From: Candidatus Omnitrophota bacterium
GTDB taxonomy: Bacteria; Omnitrophota; Gorgyraeia; Kaelpiales; Kaelpiaceae
NCBI GenBank assembly: GCA_028717465.1
Contig: JAQUNS010000049.1
Coordinates: 1-5,708 of the forward strand
DNA: 5,708 bases
Direction: 5' to 3'
Below the pieces are notes generated by a model. The model did no database searches and was not told the origin of the DNA. It was given only the letters and a program-made list of their open reading frames with translations. Each line of letters opens with the position of its first letter. Position 1 is the first letter of the stretch. Both the position numbers and the translations under genes were made by a program. This document shows positions 1 to 5,708 of this stretch, piece by piece.

Positions 1-248
1 CCAATATAGTCGAGATCCGGAATAAATCCGGCTCTAAAAACAGCTACGGCCGGCAGAGTGCCGGCTTATCGGTAGATGACCTTAGAATAAGAATCGGAGA
101 CGTTGTATACAAAGATTACACCAGAAGGCCGCCTAAGATGAATAGGATTTCTCTGGGCTTAGAGCAGAAATATGAAAACGTAAGCAATTTGAAGAGCATA
201 GTAGATTCGATATTGGCCCAGAAGGTGTTGAAAGTAACAGCCTATTAA
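1..248 (+). CDS. C-terminal fragment of an AsmA/DUF748-like protein (partial)
   Basis: This open frame enters from the left edge (first full codon at base 3) and stops at TAA 246-248, giving 81 residues. I see a charged stretch beginning NIVEIRNKSGSKNS, then SVDDLRIRIGDVVYKDYTRRPP, then a tail KYENVSNLKSIVDSILAQKVLK. The central block, a hydrophobic-alternating strand followed by IGDVVYKDY, resembles the end of small AsmA/DUF748-like envelope proteins as I remember them from Omnitrophota, where a motif like IGKVVYKDY precedes a Y-x-N-I/V segment. That match is from memory and was not searched. Such proteins usually carry an N-terminal membrane anchor and a periplasmic beta-rich region; that part lies outside the window. 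The stop is 25 bp before nfo on the same strand, so co-transcription is plausible. The coding status is fairly sure; the family is tentative. Confidence 0.6.
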   Translation, partial: NIVEIRNKSGSKNSYGRQSAGLSVDDLRIRIGDVVYKDYTRRPPKMNRISLGLEQKYENVSNLKSIVDSILAQKVLKVTAY

Positions 249-273
249 TTCCGTTTTAAAATCTAAAATAAAC

Positions 274-1101
274 ATGCTTAGGATAGGTGTTCATATTTCG
301 ATAAGCAAAGGCTTGCTGAACGCATTAAGAGAAGCCCGGAGCTTGAAATGCACGGCTATGCAGATATTTGTGCGCAACCCCAGAGGTTATGCCGGTAAAA
401 AGATAGATGCCAAAGAAGCAGATTCTTTTATCAGGGAGCGCGAGCTTTTAGATATCCGGCCGCTTGTAGTCCACGGCAGTTACCTTTTGAATACCGCTTC
501 TTCCGATGCCGGGATAAGAAAGCAGTCCATTAAAGCGATCCAGGAAGACTTAAGGCTTTCCAGCCAGATAAAGGCCGATTTTTATGTCCTGCATTTCGGT
601 TCCAATCCGGACAGGGATAAAGGCATAGAGATCACAAGAGGCTCATTAGCCGAAATATTGATTGAAAAATTCTATCCGGTTGTGCTGATGGAAAATACTG
701 CCGGTGAGGGCAACAAGATCGGTTCTAACGTACAAGATATTGGTGCTGCTTTAAAAGGTTTCGGCAGCAGGCTGGGCATTTGCCTTGACAGCGCTCATCT
801 CTGCGCGGCCGGAGTCAATCCGCTCTGCCATAAGGAGCTGGATATTTTTTTAAAATATTTCGATGACATATTAGGCACCGATAAAATAAAACTGCTCCAC
901 ATCAATGATTCTCTTTATCAGTGCCGCAGCAGGCGGGACCGCCATCAGCATATAGGGCATGGTTTTATCAAGAACAAAGGTATCGCTAATTTTATAAACC
1001 ACCCCAAGCTGAAGGGCCTGCCTTTGATACTTGAAACTCCTAAAGATAAAGAAAGAGATGACATCAAAAACTTAAATAGGGTAGAATGCTTGATAAAGTA
1101 A
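274..1101 (+). CDS. nfo: Deoxyribonuclease IV (endonuclease IV, AP endonuclease family 2)
   Basis: The 275-residue product matches the usual length of endonuclease IV, a TIM-barrel enzyme with three metal ions that cuts DNA 5' of abasic sites during base-excision repair in the cytoplasm. All nine expected metal ligands can be placed against E. coli Nfo: H67 (VHGSYLLN), H107 (LHFGS), E140 (MENTAG), D172 and H175 (LDSAHLCAAG), H209 (LHINDS), D222 and H224 (RRDRH), and E254 (ILETP). The N-terminus MLRIGVHIS and the FVRNPRGY segment are also typical. Two oddities lie in the third signature: where the family usually has NDxK and GSR, this protein reads NDSL (L214) and RSR (R218). LHFGS also replaces the more usual HPGS. 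The ATG at 274 begins exactly at the conserved family N-terminus, although no Shine-Dalgarno is visible before it. The stop codon overlaps the first unit of a heptamer repeat. The assignment is secure; the substitutions suggest a divergent but probably active enzyme. Confidence 0.94.
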   Translation: MLRIGVHISISKGLLNALREARSLKCTAMQIFVRNPRGYAGKKIDAKEADSFIRERELLDIRPLVVHGSYLLNTASSDAGIRKQSIKAIQEDLRLSSQIKADFYVLHFGSNPDRDKGIEITRGSLAEILIEKFYPVVLMENTAGEGNKIGSNVQDIGAALKGFGSRLGICLDSAHLCAAGVNPLCHKELDIFLKYFDDILGTDKIKLLHINDSLYQCRSRRDRHQHIGHGFIKNKGIANFINHPKLKGLPLILETPKDKERDDIKNLNRVECLIK

Positions 1102-1156
1102 ACAGGGAACAGCGAACAGTGAGCAGTGAAAAGCGAATGGTGAACGGTGAATAGTA
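1101..1156. repeat. Degenerate 7-bp tandem repeat, consensus AACAGTG, eight units
   Basis: Starting on the last base of the nfo stop codon, the sequence divides into eight consecutive heptamers without gaps. The units at 1115-1121 (AACAGTG) and 1143-1149 (AACGGTG) are closest to consensus; most others differ at one or two positions and the last (1150-1156) is more decayed. The G at unit position 5 is kept in all eight units. A 7-bp period in non-coding sequence resembles the short tandemly repeated repetitive heptamers known from cyanobacteria; relatedness is not claimed. A weaker echo (ACCGATA then ACCGTA) lies further on, around 1201-1213. The function is unknown. The tract produces a spurious open frame on the opposite strand. 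Confidence 0.85.
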
Positions 1157-1226
1157 AAAGGCCCAAAACCGCAACCTTTTTAAACGAAACTGGCTTCGTG
1201 ACCGATAACCGTAACCAAATCTTAGG

Positions 1227-1244
1227 CGGGGTAATCATTTCCCG
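1227..1244 (+). promoter_or_regulatory. Small hairpin abutting the leuS ribosome binding site
   Basis: CGGGG at 1227-1231 can pair with TCCCG at 1240-1244 (four Watson-Crick pairs and one G-U) around an 8-base loop. The 3' arm shares its last G with the Shine-Dalgarno GGAGGG at 1244-1249, so folding could slightly mask the site. The rest of the 151-bp nfo-leuS gap shows the heptamer tract, one weaker stem (ACGAA 1184-1188 with TTCGT 1195-1199), and no T-box core or clear terminator. A five-pair stem can occur by chance, so any regulatory role is speculative. Confidence 0.2.
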
Positions 1245-1249
1245 GAGGG
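1244..1249 (+). promoter_or_regulatory. Shine-Dalgarno of leuS
   Basis: GGAGGG lies just before the GTG start at 1253, with a short spacer of 3 bases after the GGAGGG or 4 after the GGAGG core. It is the only strong ribosome binding site next to a recognised gene start in the window, and it fixes the GTG at 1253 as the start. An in-frame stop (TAA 1232-1234) rules out starts further upstream. Confidence 0.7.
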
Positions 1250-1252
1250 TGT

Positions 1253-3709
1253 GTGCAGCAATATAAACCTGAAAAATTCGAATCTAAATGGCAGAAAACT
1301 TGGCAGGATAAGGCTGTATTCAGCGTGGATGCTTTAGATAAAACCAAAGATAAGTATTACTGCCTTGTAATGTTTCCCTATCCTTCCAGCGAACTCCATG
1401 TCGGCCACGCCAGAAACTATGTGATAGGAGATGTTGTGGCGCGCTATAAAACTATGCGCGGTTTTTACGTGCTCTCTCCTATAGGATGGGATGCTTTCGG
1501 CCTGCCGGCAGAAAATCAGGCCATAAAACACAAGATCCATCCTAAAGAATGGACTTTAAATAATATTAAAAGGATTACAGCTCAGCTTAAAAGCTGGGGC
1601 ATAGGATATGACTGGGATAGAGAAGTTACTTCTTGTAAACCGGATTATTACAAATGGACGCAATGGATATTCTTAAAACTGCACCAGAAAGGCCTGGCTT
1701 ATAAGAAGATGGCATCTGTAAATTATTGCCCGTCCTGCAAAACCGTGCTGGCCAATGAACAGGTTATAGACGGAGATTGCGAAAGGTGCGATTCAGAGGT
1801 TGAAGACAGAGAGATGGAGCAGTGGTTTTTTAACATTACCGGTTATGCAGACAGGCTCTTAGGCGATCTTGAGGAATTGACAGAGTGGCCGGACAGAGTC
1901 AAGACCATGCAAAAAAACTGGATCGGCAAATCTTACGGTGTTGAAATATATTTCCCTATAATCGGAGAGGACAGGAAGTTGAGCTGCTTTACGACCAGGG
2001 TAGATACTATATTCGGCGCTAGTTATGTTGTGCTTGCTCCGGAGCATCAGTTTATCCAGGATTGGATCGATAAAGGCCGGCTAGGCAAAGATATAGTTGA
2101 TTTTGTTTTTAGAATAAGAAAAACAGTACGCAAGAGCAAAGATGTCGGAAATATGGAAAAAGAGGGCATATTCACCGGAAAATACGCCCTAAACCCTATG
2201 ACAGGAGAGAAAATTCCGGTATTCTGCGCCAACTATGTGCTTATGGATTACGGCTCAGGGGCTGTTATGGCTGTTCCGGCCCATGACGGGAGAGATTTTG
2301 AGTTTGCCAAAAAATATAATCTGCCCATACGTCTGGTCATAGACAATCCTAAAGAGCCTATCGAGATAGAAAAAATGGCCGCTGCTTATGAAGATGAAGG
2401 TATTCTTGTAAATTCCGGAGATTTTTGCGGGCTGTCTTCAGAGCAAGCCAAAACAAAGATAGCAGAGTATATGGAGAGAAATAATATCGGCAAGCGCCAG
2501 GTGCAGTATAAGCTCAGAGACTGGCTGATATCCCGCCAGCGTTACTGGGGTGCGCCGATTCCGATAATATACTGCCAGAAATGCGGTACAGTCGAAGTTC
2601 CGGAGTCAGATTTGCCGGTTCTTCTGCCCGATAATGTAGAGTTTAAGCCGACTGGAGAGTCTCCTTTGAAACTCTGTCCAGAATTTGTAAATACAGTTTG
2701 CCCCAAGTGCGGCGGCGAGGCAAAAAGAGAAGTAGATACTATGGATACGTTTGTTGATTCTTCCTGGTATTTTCTGCGCTACTTAACGCCCGATGACGAT
2801 AAAAAGGCGTTTGATACCGGATTGGTAAACCGCTGGCTTCCGGTTGATCAGTACATAGGCGGTATTGAGCATGCTACTATGCATCTTATATATGCCAGGT
2901 TCATCAATAAAGTGCTTTATGATTTAGGGCTGCTTAATTTTAAAGAGCCGTTTAAGAGGCTTTTCACGCAAGGCATGATTGTCAAAGACGGGGCTAAAAT
3001 GTCAAAATCCAAAGGCAACGTTGTTGCTCCGGATAGATTAATAGAAAAGTACGGTGTTGATACCATGAGGCTTTATATTCTTTTTATCGGTCCTCCGGAG
3101 AAAGACGCCGAATGGTCTGACAGAGGGGTCGAAGGGGCATACCGTTTCTTGAACAGGTTCTGGCGGCTATCCTGCAGCGTTGACGGATACTGCCCCGGAA
3201 CAATAGACAAAAGCAGGGAGAAAAATTTAACAAGAACTTTGAATCTGACCATAAAAAAGATAACCGAAGATATGGAAGGCGGTTTTAAGTTTAATACGGC
3301 AATAAGTTTTATCATGGAGCTGCTCAACACTATTCAGTCGGATATCGCAGATACGTGCATCAGCAAAGATTTGCTGGATGAGATTATCAAAAAACTTATT
3401 GTCCTGATATCTCCGTTTGCTCCGCACATAGCCGATGAATTATATCTGAGAATGGGCCAAAAAACACCGATTCTCTCTGCTCAAAGCTGGCCCGGCTACT
3501 CAGAAGAATCACTTATTCAGGATGAAATAGAACTGCCTGTACAGATAAACGGCAGATTAAAGTCCAAGGTCAAGGTTTTTTCCGGAGCAGACGAGCAAAC
3601 CATAAAAAACATCGTTTTGAGCAACAGTGACGTTATAGATAAGCTTAAAGGAAGTGCCGTAAAAAAAATTATAGTTGTTCAGAACAGAATAATTAATATT
3701 GTAGTTTAA
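1253..3709 (+). CDS. leuS: Leucyl-tRNA synthetase (class I)
   Basis: This 818-residue enzyme charges tRNA-Leu with leucine in the cytoplasm. In order it shows: the HIGH-type motif FPYPSSELHVGH (41-52); a first zinc knuckle CPSC/CERC (159-162 and 176-179); the CP1 editing domain (about 225-420) with TTRVDT (247-252) and AVPAHDGRDFEFA (340-352), where T252 and D345 sit at the same numbers as the E. coli editing residues; LRDWLISRQRYWGAPIP (421-437); a second zinc-ribbon-like pair CQKC (441-444) and CPKC (483-486); DTFVDSSWYFLRY (498-510); KMSKS (582-586); a helical anticodon-binding domain (about 640-755); and the C-terminal domain (LPVQINGRLKSKVKV, ending NIVV). The leucine-specific insertion before KMSKS is nearly absent: only six residues separate QGM from KMSKS, which largely explains why the protein is shorter than the 860-residue E. 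coli enzyme. The usual proline in TTRPDT is valine here. The GTG start matches the family N-terminus. It is probably co-transcribed with the comEA-like gene 10 bp downstream. Confidence 0.98.
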   Translation: MQQYKPEKFESKWQKTWQDKAVFSVDALDKTKDKYYCLVMFPYPSSELHVGHARNYVIGDVVARYKTMRGFYVLSPIGWDAFGLPAENQAIKHKIHPKEWTLNNIKRITAQLKSWGIGYDWDREVTSCKPDYYKWTQWIFLKLHQKGLAYKKMASVNYCPSCKTVLANEQVIDGDCERCDSEVEDREMEQWFFNITGYADRLLGDLEELTEWPDRVKTMQKNWIGKSYGVEIYFPIIGEDRKLSCFTTRVDTIFGASYVVLAPEHQFIQDWIDKGRLGKDIVDFVFRIRKTVRKSKDVGNMEKEGIFTGKYALNPMTGEKIPVFCANYVLMDYGSGAVMAVPAHDGRDFEFAKKYNLPIRLVIDNPKEPIEIEKMAAAYEDEGILVNSGDFCGLSSEQAKTKIAEYMERNNIGKRQVQYKLRDWLISRQRYWGAPIPIIYCQKCGTVEVPESDLPVLLPDNVEFKPTGESPLKLCPEFVNTVCPKCGGEAKREVDTMDTFVDSSWYFLRYLTPDDDKKAFDTGLVNRWLPVDQYIGGIEHATMHLIYARFINKVLYDLGLLNFKEPFKRLFTQGMIVKDGAKMSKSKGNVVAPDRLIEKYGVDTMRLYILFIGPPEKDAEWSDRGVEGAYRFLNRFWRLSCSVDGYCPGTIDKSREKNLTRTLNLTIKKITEDMEGGFKFNTAISFIMELLNTIQSDIADTCISKDLLDEIIKKLIVLISPFAPHIADELYLRMGQKTPILSAQSWPGYSEESLIQDEIELPVQINGRLKSKVKVFSGADEQTIKNIVLSNSDVIDKLKGSAVKKIIVVQNRIINIVV

Positions 3710-3719
3710 CTTTTCGAAA

Positions 3720-4073
3720 TTGGATTTTAAATTAAAATCTAAATTTCATTTAACCAGCCAGGAGAAACGCGTCGTTGTTTTTCTGGTATTCTCTTTTTTG
3801 CTCTATCTCTCCGCCAGGATTACAGGGGTTGAGAGGCTCAGATATCGCTTGGTTAGCCAAAAATATCAATCCAGCATCGTTTTTCCTTTGGACTTAAATA
3901 GCGCTTCATATGCCGATCTTATCGAAGTGCCCGGCATAGGCCCGGTGTATGCTGAACGCATAATACAGTACCGTTATGAAAATAACGGCTTTAGAAGTAT
4001 CGACGAGCTTGTTAAAGTAAAGGGGATAGGGAAGAATAAGCTGGAAAAACTAAAACCGTATTTTAAACTATAA
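3720..4073 (+). CDS. comEA: ComEA-like helix-hairpin-helix DNA-binding protein
   Basis: The 117-residue product has a short basic N-terminus, one hydrophobic segment (about 18-36, VVVFLVFSFLLYLSA) that should act as a membrane anchor, a linker, and a C-terminal pair of helix-hairpin-helix motifs. The first begins LDLNSASYADLIEVPGIGPVYAERI with PGIG at 71-74; the second is FRSIDELVKVKGIGKNKLEKLKPYF with KGIG at 101-104. This is the standard ComEA DNA-binding unit, which holds incoming double-stranded DNA on the outer face of the cytoplasmic membrane during transformation. The comEC gene follows directly, which supports the role. There is no SLBB domain, so it resembles the short Gram-negative type. 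TTG at 3720 is the only usable start: an in-frame TAG lies at 3702-3704 and there is no early ATG. No Shine-Dalgarno is visible, so the start is less certain than the gene. A general HhH protein outside competence is possible but less likely. Confidence 0.87.
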   Translation: MDFKLKSKFHLTSQEKRVVVFLVFSFLLYLSARITGVERLRYRLVSQKYQSSIVFPLDLNSASYADLIEVPGIGPVYAERIIQYRYENNGFRSIDELVKVKGIGKNKLEKLKPYFKL

Positions 4074-4101
4074 CATGTAGGTAAATATTTAATTCCGGGT
4101 A

Positions 4102-4133
4102 AACACGTTGAAACGTTAACACGTGAATACGTG
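4102..4133. repeat. Degenerate 8-bp tandem repeat upstream of comEC, four units
   Basis: Four contiguous octamers (4102-4109 AACACGTT, 4110-4117 GAAACGTT, 4118-4125 AACACGTG, 4126-4133 AATACGTG) share an invariant ACGT core, and a partial fifth follows (GAAACA, 4134-4139). The tract fills most of the second half of the comEA-comEC gap and overlaps a possible GTG start for comEC at 4123. It has the same consensus, phase and orientation as the tract at 5552-5607. The function is unknown. Confidence 0.8.
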
Positions 4134-4146
4134 GAAACATATTTTA

Positions 4147-5568
4147 ATGCATGCTCCTTTCTCCTGGAATCTGCTGGTAGTATTCCTGGCTTATCTGGCC
4201 GGCGTTTTATTGAACCAGATATCTGAAATAAGTATAGGTATTATTTTTATTTCTATGCCGGTTCTGTTTCTTGCCAGCGCTGTTTATTTTAGAAAGAACC
4301 TGTCTTATCTTTTTATAGCAATGTCTTTTTTAGCCGCCGGCTATCTGAGCATGGAGCTGGATAGGTCTCATTTAAGGGTGCTTTCGGAATTAGCCCGATT
4401 TAAAAATACTACTGTCTCTGGGCAGGTTGTATCGGTGCCCAAAGCAAAAGATGACAGCATTAATTTTATCCTGGCCCTTGAAAATGTAGAAAATCTGGAG
4501 ATTAATTCCGGTATCTCTTTGGAAATATATCATCCAAGAACCCGGATTATTGAGCCCGGGGACCGCATTGTTTTAGAGGGCGATTTTAAAAAATCCCGTA
4601 AAGGCGCCTTCTTTAAAGCGCGCAATTATGAGATTTTAAAAAATGATTTTTCTTTTAAGCGTTATATTTACAGGGTAAAACATCATATCGTATCCGTTAT
4701 AGAGCAGTTATACCCGATAGAGTATGCCGATTTTTTTAAAGCAACGATAACGGCCGAATATTCAGAAGACTTTAAACAGGCCGGCTCAAAGTTCAGAAAT
4801 TCAGGCCTGGCTCATATTTTGGCCATAAGCGGGCTCCATGTCGGGCTGGTTATATTGTTTTTTATTTTTCTTTTTAAGAGCTTAGGCATACCTGAGCGCT
4901 TCAGGAGCATTTTAACAGTTGCGGTTATTCTCTGTTATATGCTTATTGCGGGTTCCAATCCCCCTGTAACCAGAGCTTCTATTATGGCTGCCTGTTATAT
5001 CTATTTCTGGCTGTTCTATGTTAGGCCGAACAGCTTTAACGTGCTTATTTTTGCGGCTTTTTTGATATTAATATCCGATCCCGGCGCAATAAGATCCGTA
5101 AGTTTTCAGCTCTCTTTTTCTGCCATGGCAGGGATACTGGCTATGTTTTATATTTTTCCGGTGGCCGGAGGTACTTGGAAGAGCAGGCTTATTGATTATG
5201 TCAAAGTTAGTTTCGGAGCCTGGCTATTTACGGCCCCGATAATAATTTTTTATTGGCATAAAATCTACTTATTGAGCTTGCTCTCTAATATTGCGCTTGT
5301 GCCTGTATTTTCTTTCTGTTTAATATTTGCTTTCAGTTCACTGATGGCGTCTTTTATAAGTATGAGCGCGGCTAATTTTTTTGCTATAGCCGGACGTCCG
5401 TTTTTGTACCTGCTTTTTAGATCTATAGATACCACCTCAAGCAGCAGCTTAGCCAGCCTGGATGTCTCTTATGCTTACAACTGGATGATAGCGGCTATTT
5501 ACATTATTTTGGGGCTTATGATATGGTTATTGCGTGATATAATGAAAAAGCGAAACGTAAAAACGTAA
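4147..5568 (+). CDS. comEC: ComEC-type DNA uptake channel lacking the metallo-beta-lactamase domain
   Basis: With the ATG at 4147 the product is 473 residues; numbers below use that start. It has three N-terminal hydrophobic segments (about 9-22, 30-46, 54-67), a soluble OB-like region of the DUF4131 type (about 90-165, with SGQVVSV and GDRIVLEGDF), and the multi-pass competence domain. The core motifs are clear: GLAHILAISGLHVGL (ISGLHV 227-232), AGSNPPVTRASIM (from 268) and DPGAIRSVSFQLSFSA (311-326). ComEC forms the inner-membrane channel through which single-stranded DNA enters. The usual C-terminal metallo-beta-lactamase domain is absent: after the last helix (IIAAIYIILGLMIWLL) the protein ends with KKRNVKT. 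The last five residues and the stop lie in an octamer repeat. Short ComEC proteins without this domain are known, for example in Helicobacter. An alternative GTG start at 4123 would add MNTWKHIL, mostly repeat-encoded; I prefer the ATG although neither start has a strong Shine-Dalgarno. Function is secure; the start is moderately so. Confidence 0.9.
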   Translation: MHAPFSWNLLVVFLAYLAGVLLNQISEISIGIIFISMPVLFLASAVYFRKNLSYLFIAMSFLAAGYLSMELDRSHLRVLSELARFKNTTVSGQVVSVPKAKDDSINFILALENVENLEINSGISLEIYHPRTRIIEPGDRIVLEGDFKKSRKGAFFKARNYEILKNDFSFKRYIYRVKHHIVSVIEQLYPIEYADFFKATITAEYSEDFKQAGSKFRNSGLAHILAISGLHVGLVILFFIFLFKSLGIPERFRSILTVAVILCYMLIAGSNPPVTRASIMAACYIYFWLFYVRPNSFNVLIFAAFLILISDPGAIRSVSFQLSFSAMAGILAMFYIFPVAGGTWKSRLIDYVKVSFGAWLFTAPIIIFYWHKIYLLSLLSNIALVPVFSFCLIFAFSSLMASFISMSAANFFAIAGRPFLYLLFRSIDTTSSSSLASLDVSYAYNWMIAAIYIILGLMIWLLRDIMKKRNVKT

Positions 5569-5607
5569 GAACGTGGGAACGTTAAAACGTGAGAACGTGA
5601 GAACGTA
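5552..5607. repeat. Degenerate 8-bp tandem repeat at the end of comEC, seven units
   Basis: Seven gap-free octamers have the consensus AGAACGTG; the units at 5568-5575 and 5592-5599 are exact, and ACGT is kept in all seven. The first two units encode the end of ComEC (RNVKT), and the junction of units two and three gives its TAA stop (5566-5568). The tract is in the same orientation and phase as the one before comEC. Each unit carries a palindromic ACGT centre, but the 8-bp spacing is not one helical turn. The function is unknown. Confidence 0.88.
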
Positions 5608-5650
5608 AAAATGCTGACTTTAAGCGTGCTCCGTTTCATAAGAAAATAAA

Positions 5651-5668
5651 ATGCCCGCTTGCAGGCAT
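5651..5668. other. Short inverted repeat (possible minus-strand terminator or REP-like palindrome)
   Basis: ATGCC at 5651-5655 pairs with GGCAT at 5664-5668 around an 8-base loop. Read on the minus strand, the stem is followed by a T-rich run (TTTATTTTC), the pattern of a weak intrinsic terminator for a gene entering from the right on that strand. On the + strand no T-run follows, so it would not terminate comEC by that mechanism. It may also be part of a dispersed palindrome; the window shows only one copy. Confidence 0.3.
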
Positions 5669-5695
5669 GGCCTATTCGCTGAGGGTAGTAAATGT

Positions 5696-5708
5696 ATGTT
5701 AAATAGCC
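5696..5708 (+). CDS. Possible start of a further gene, cut by the window edge
   Basis: GAGGG at 5681-5685 resembles a Shine-Dalgarno. The ATG at 5692, six bases on, meets a stop after four codons (MYVK). The ATG at 5696 (MLNS) stays open to the edge but has a long 10-base spacer. The same frame is open from ATG 5651. Too little remains to identify a product, and it may not be a gene at all. Confidence 0.15.

Noticed and set aside
945..1238. Minus-strand open frame of 97 codons
   Set aside because: It overlaps the conserved end of nfo, and its middle (FTVHHSLFTAHCSLF) is just the heptamer repeat read in reverse; there is no family resemblance.
1157..1252. T-box or other amino-acid-responsive leader before leuS
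   Set aside because: No T-box core (AGGGTGGNACCGCG-like) and no terminator with a T-run; the stems are only about five pairs.
1334..3427. Several minus-strand open frames of 60-85 codons inside leuS
   Set aside because: They lie opposite conserved synthetase motifs and show no domain, ribosome binding site or coding signal of their own.
4075..4080. ATG between the comEA-like gene and comEC
   Set aside because: It is followed at once by a stop codon (ATG TAG), so it encodes nothing.
4102..5607. CRISPR array or transposon ends
   Set aside because: Units are 8 bp, contiguous and degenerate with no spacers; the two tracts are direct, not inverted, and no transposase is present.
5651..5668. Rho-independent terminator of comEC
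   Set aside because: The stem is only five pairs and is not followed by a T-run on the + strand; the T-rich side is on the minus strand.

Overview
The window holds an ordinary bacterial gene cluster read entirely on the + strand. It contains the 3' end of one gene, then a deoxyribonuclease IV gene (nfo), a full-length leucyl-tRNA synthetase gene (leuS), a small membrane-anchored helix-hairpin-helix protein of the ComEA type, and a ComEC-type DNA channel. About 140 bases follow with no certain gene. Composition leans AT, standard codons are used throughout, and no complete gene looks frameshifted.

The likely source is an uncultivated Gram-negative-type bacterium, possibly Candidatus Omnitrophota. 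This is an inference from remembered family resemblance only. The C-terminal fragment at the left edge resembles small AsmA/DUF748-like proteins I associate with that phylum, and the LeuRS has a very short leucine-specific insertion. No 16S or other decisive marker is present.

Layout: 1-248 is the partial upstream gene; 274-1101 is nfo; 1101-1156 is a degenerate 7-bp tandem repeat; 1157-1252 is the leuS leader, ending in a good Shine-Dalgarno; 1253-3709 is leuS; 3720-4073 is the comEA-like gene, 10 bp downstream; 4102-4133 is a degenerate 8-bp tandem repeat; 4147-5568 is comEC; 5552-5607 is a second tract of the same 8-bp repeat, which supplies the comEC stop codon; 5651-5668 is a small hairpin, with perhaps the start of another gene at the right edge.

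Functionally, the comEA-like and comEC products should work together in DNA uptake: a DNA-binding protein in the periplasm and an inner-membrane channel for single-stranded DNA. LeuRS is housekeeping, and Nfo repairs abasic sites. Nothing here amounts to an unknown defence or mobile system. The least explained signal is the set of short tandem repeats at gene boundaries. The two octamer tracts bracket comEC, and the heptamer AACAGTG differs from the octamer AACACGTG by one inserted C.
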